A DNA stretch of 64,000 nt from Enterococcus pallens ATCC BAA-351 (GTDB taxonomy: Bacteria > Bacillota > Bacilli > Lactobacillales > Enterococcaceae): contig NZ_ASWD01000001.1 of assembly GCF_000407485.1 (NCBI RefSeq), forward strand, positions 1 to 64,000, read 5' to 3'. The position numbers were made by a program, and so were the translations under genes. Of this stretch, positions 62,734-64,000 are shown piece by piece (position 1 is the stretch's first letter; each line of letters starts with the position of its first letter). The notes under the pieces are model-generated. The model was not told the origin of the DNA. It made no database searches and was given only the letters and a program-made list of their open reading frames with translations.

Positions 62734-63736
62734 AAAGTGAAGTTTTCAACCATTCAACCAATTCTGATTTTTTTTCGTCCGTATACTTTGTATCAGAATG
62801 AACTTCTGAATAGTTTTTTTCCAATATCCTTCGCTTTATTTCTGGGTTTACCCTTGCATAAATTTCTGTCGTATTCACTGAGGCATGTCCTAATAAATCT
62901 CGGATATAAATCAAATTAACCCCAGCTTCCAACAAATGCATGGCTTTACTATGCCTCAAACTATGGTTGGAAATTTTTTTGAGAAATAAGTGTGGATTCT
63001 CCTGTCGAGCTTTTTGGATATTTTTATCCAATATATACTGGACGCCTGCTCGGGTCAATTTCTTATTTACATTATTTCGAAAGACGTATTGTTCTGAAGA
63101 AATATTCAGATTTTGATCTTTAAGGTATTCCCTCAGTAAGTCACGGACTTCTAATGAAAAAGGTATTTGACGATATTTAGCGCCTTTTCCAAGAACCTCC
63201 ACTGAAGGTGGCGAAGAAAAGCGAATATTACATATTTGGGTCTCAATTATCTCTTGAACGCGACAGCCTGTATCATACATAAAGGATAATAACGCCTTTT
63301 CTCTGCGCCCCTTTTTAGTAGTATTATCAGGCATAGATAAAAGTATTTTTAACTCTTTTATTGTTAAATATGCTATTTGTTGAGTGATCTTTTTTTTGCT
63401 AGGAATGTCTGTTATTCTTTCCCATTGACTCAAAAAGGCAAACTCTTTTCGTTTTAAATAATTCGCAAAACTTTTTAAGCAACCTAAGCGTTGATTTCTT
63501 GTATTGATACTATTTCCACGATTTTCTTCTAAATAGTTGAGGAACCTTTCAACGATTGCTTCATTAAAATCTTCTAGCTTTATGTTGTCAGAAGTAATTC
63601 TTTCGTGCGTTGCTAAATAGTCAAAAAAGAGCACGAAAGTGTCTCGATAAGATTCAATAGTCTTTTTTGAGCAACCTAAGAATTTAGTTAAATAACTTGA
63701 AAAATAATTCATCACATAAAATGAAAAGCCATGCAT
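62732..63736 (-). CDS. Tyrosine recombinase of a mobile element (second of a tandem set)
   Basis: 334 aa. N-terminal SAM-like domain (about 5-90: SYLTKFLGCSKKTIESYRDT, NTRNQRLGCLKSFANYLKRK), catalytic domain with Arg I in YDTGCRVQEIIETQ, HxLR in ISNHSLRHSKAMHLLEAGV, LLGHASVNTTEIYAR with the Tyr nucleophile, and a KKSELVEWL tail. The length and the tandem arrangement (one base separates it from the stop of the gene at 63738) resemble recombinase-in-trio elements or the TnpA/TnpB pair of Tn554-type transposons. The ribosome site GGAGAGGAAG lies inside the previous gene's end, implying translational coupling. Confidence 0.9.
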   Translation of the reverse strand: MHGFSFYVMNYFSSYLTKFLGCSKKTIESYRDTFVLFFDYLATHERITSDNIKLEDFNEAIVERFLNYLEENRGNSINTRNQRLGCLKSFANYLKRKEFAFLSQWERITDIPSKKKITQQIAYLTIKELKILLSMPDNTTKKGRREKALLSFMYDTGCRVQEIIETQICNIRFSSPPSVEVLGKGAKYRQIPFSLEVRDLLREYLKDQNLNISSEQYVFRNNVNKKLTRAGVQYILDKNIQKARQENPHLFLKKISNHSLRHSKAMHLLEAGVNLIYIRDLLGHASVNTTEIYARVNPEIKRRILEKNYSEVHSDTKYTDEKKSELVEWLKTSL

Positions 63737-63737
63737 G

Positions 63738-64000
63738 TCAATCTTCCTCTCCTTGATAGAACAAGTTACCGATATACTTTTTCACTTTTGTGCTCACATT
63801 TTTATGTTGCTGAACGGTTAGTCGTAAATAGTTTTCAGTTTGAGTCAGGTGTTCATGTCCTAAATAAACAGACAATAAAGGAAGTGCGGCATAAAGATCA
63901 ATTCCTTCTTTTTCTGCCTTTTCAAGCGCATGAATGGCAAACGTATGACGTAAGTCATGAATTCGAGGTAAATTACCGCCCTGTCGATATGGAATGTAAG
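63738..64000 (-). CDS. Tyrosine recombinase, C-terminal part (5' end outside window)
   Basis: The visible C-terminal 86 codons read YIPYRQGGNLPRIHDLRHTF then AIHALEKAEKEGIDLYAALP, YLGHEHLTQTENYLR: the HDLRHTF box, LGH motif and Tyr nucleophile (NYLR) of a second, different tyrosine recombinase. It ends TGA at 63738, one base before the next recombinase's ATG. At least two recombinases thus act from one operon; whether a third lies upstream cannot be seen. Confidence 0.88.
   Translation of the reverse strand, partial: YIPYRQGGNLPRIHDLRHTFAIHALEKAEKEGIDLYAALPLLSVYLGHEHLTQTENYLRLTVQQHKNVSTKVKKYIGNLFYQGEED

Overview
The window looks like a chromosomal accessory region of an Enterococcus or close relative (low-GC Firmicute). 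The evidence is Shine-Dalgarno-rich genes, serine-rich LPXTG proteins, a complete WxL surface-protein operon, PTS/LicT sugar control and DUF1659/DUF2922 genes. The species cannot be fixed from the sequence alone.

Layout. 1-6.4 kb is a surface-protein cluster: the C-terminal end of a serine-rich repeat adhesin, a coiled-coil protein, a secreted tandem-repeat protein, a second small LPXTG protein and a MucBP-type secreted protein. 6.5-11.65 kb holds a leftward operon (DUF1659, DUF2922, a 127-aa unknown, a DUF2922 protein with a poly-lysine tail, and a 38-aa holin-like toxin). A 2.83-kb group II intron splits it just before the toxin. The same operon recurs uninterrupted at 45.06-47.4 kb, where it is preceded by two tandem ComK-family regulators; copy 1 keeps only a scrap of the nearer regulator. 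Both operon promoters carry four CAATGTTTCC boxes as two converging pairs with exact 20-bp spacing.

11.8-44.6 kb is a metabolic, stress and transport block. It contains three MerR regulators, three RibD-type reductases, two cyclophilin-like lipoproteins, a heterodimeric ABC exporter between a response regulator and its probable kinase, a PaaK-like adenylating enzyme, a MalY-like lyase, a LicT-controlled PTS, a LysE exporter, an Ntn-hydrolase lipoprotein, a MacB-like ABC system, an MFS exporter, an amino-acid ABC importer, an aldo-keto reductase, a GH1 phospho-beta-glucosidase and a zinc alcohol dehydrogenase. Nine promoters here share a -35 TTGACT-like hexamer, a 19-bp spacer holding a CTTAACCT-type dyad, and a -10. 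That is the geometry of MerR-activated promoters, so much of the block is probably one regulon.

48.8-57.5 kb starts with a tyrosine recombinase bracketed by perfect 26-bp inverted repeats, immediately upstream of a WxL operon (WxL protein, DUF916/DUF3324 protein, small LPXTG protein, LRR-WxL protein, membrane protein) and a winged-helix regulator. The arrangement suggests an invertible switch. 57.5-62.2 kb is an AT-rich insert with a 1303-aa YobI-like membrane P-loop NTPase, flanked by a duplicated 3' end of the WxL regulator. 62.4-64 kb is a truncated Rpn-type nuclease gene cut by an element carrying tandem tyrosine recombinases that runs off the window.
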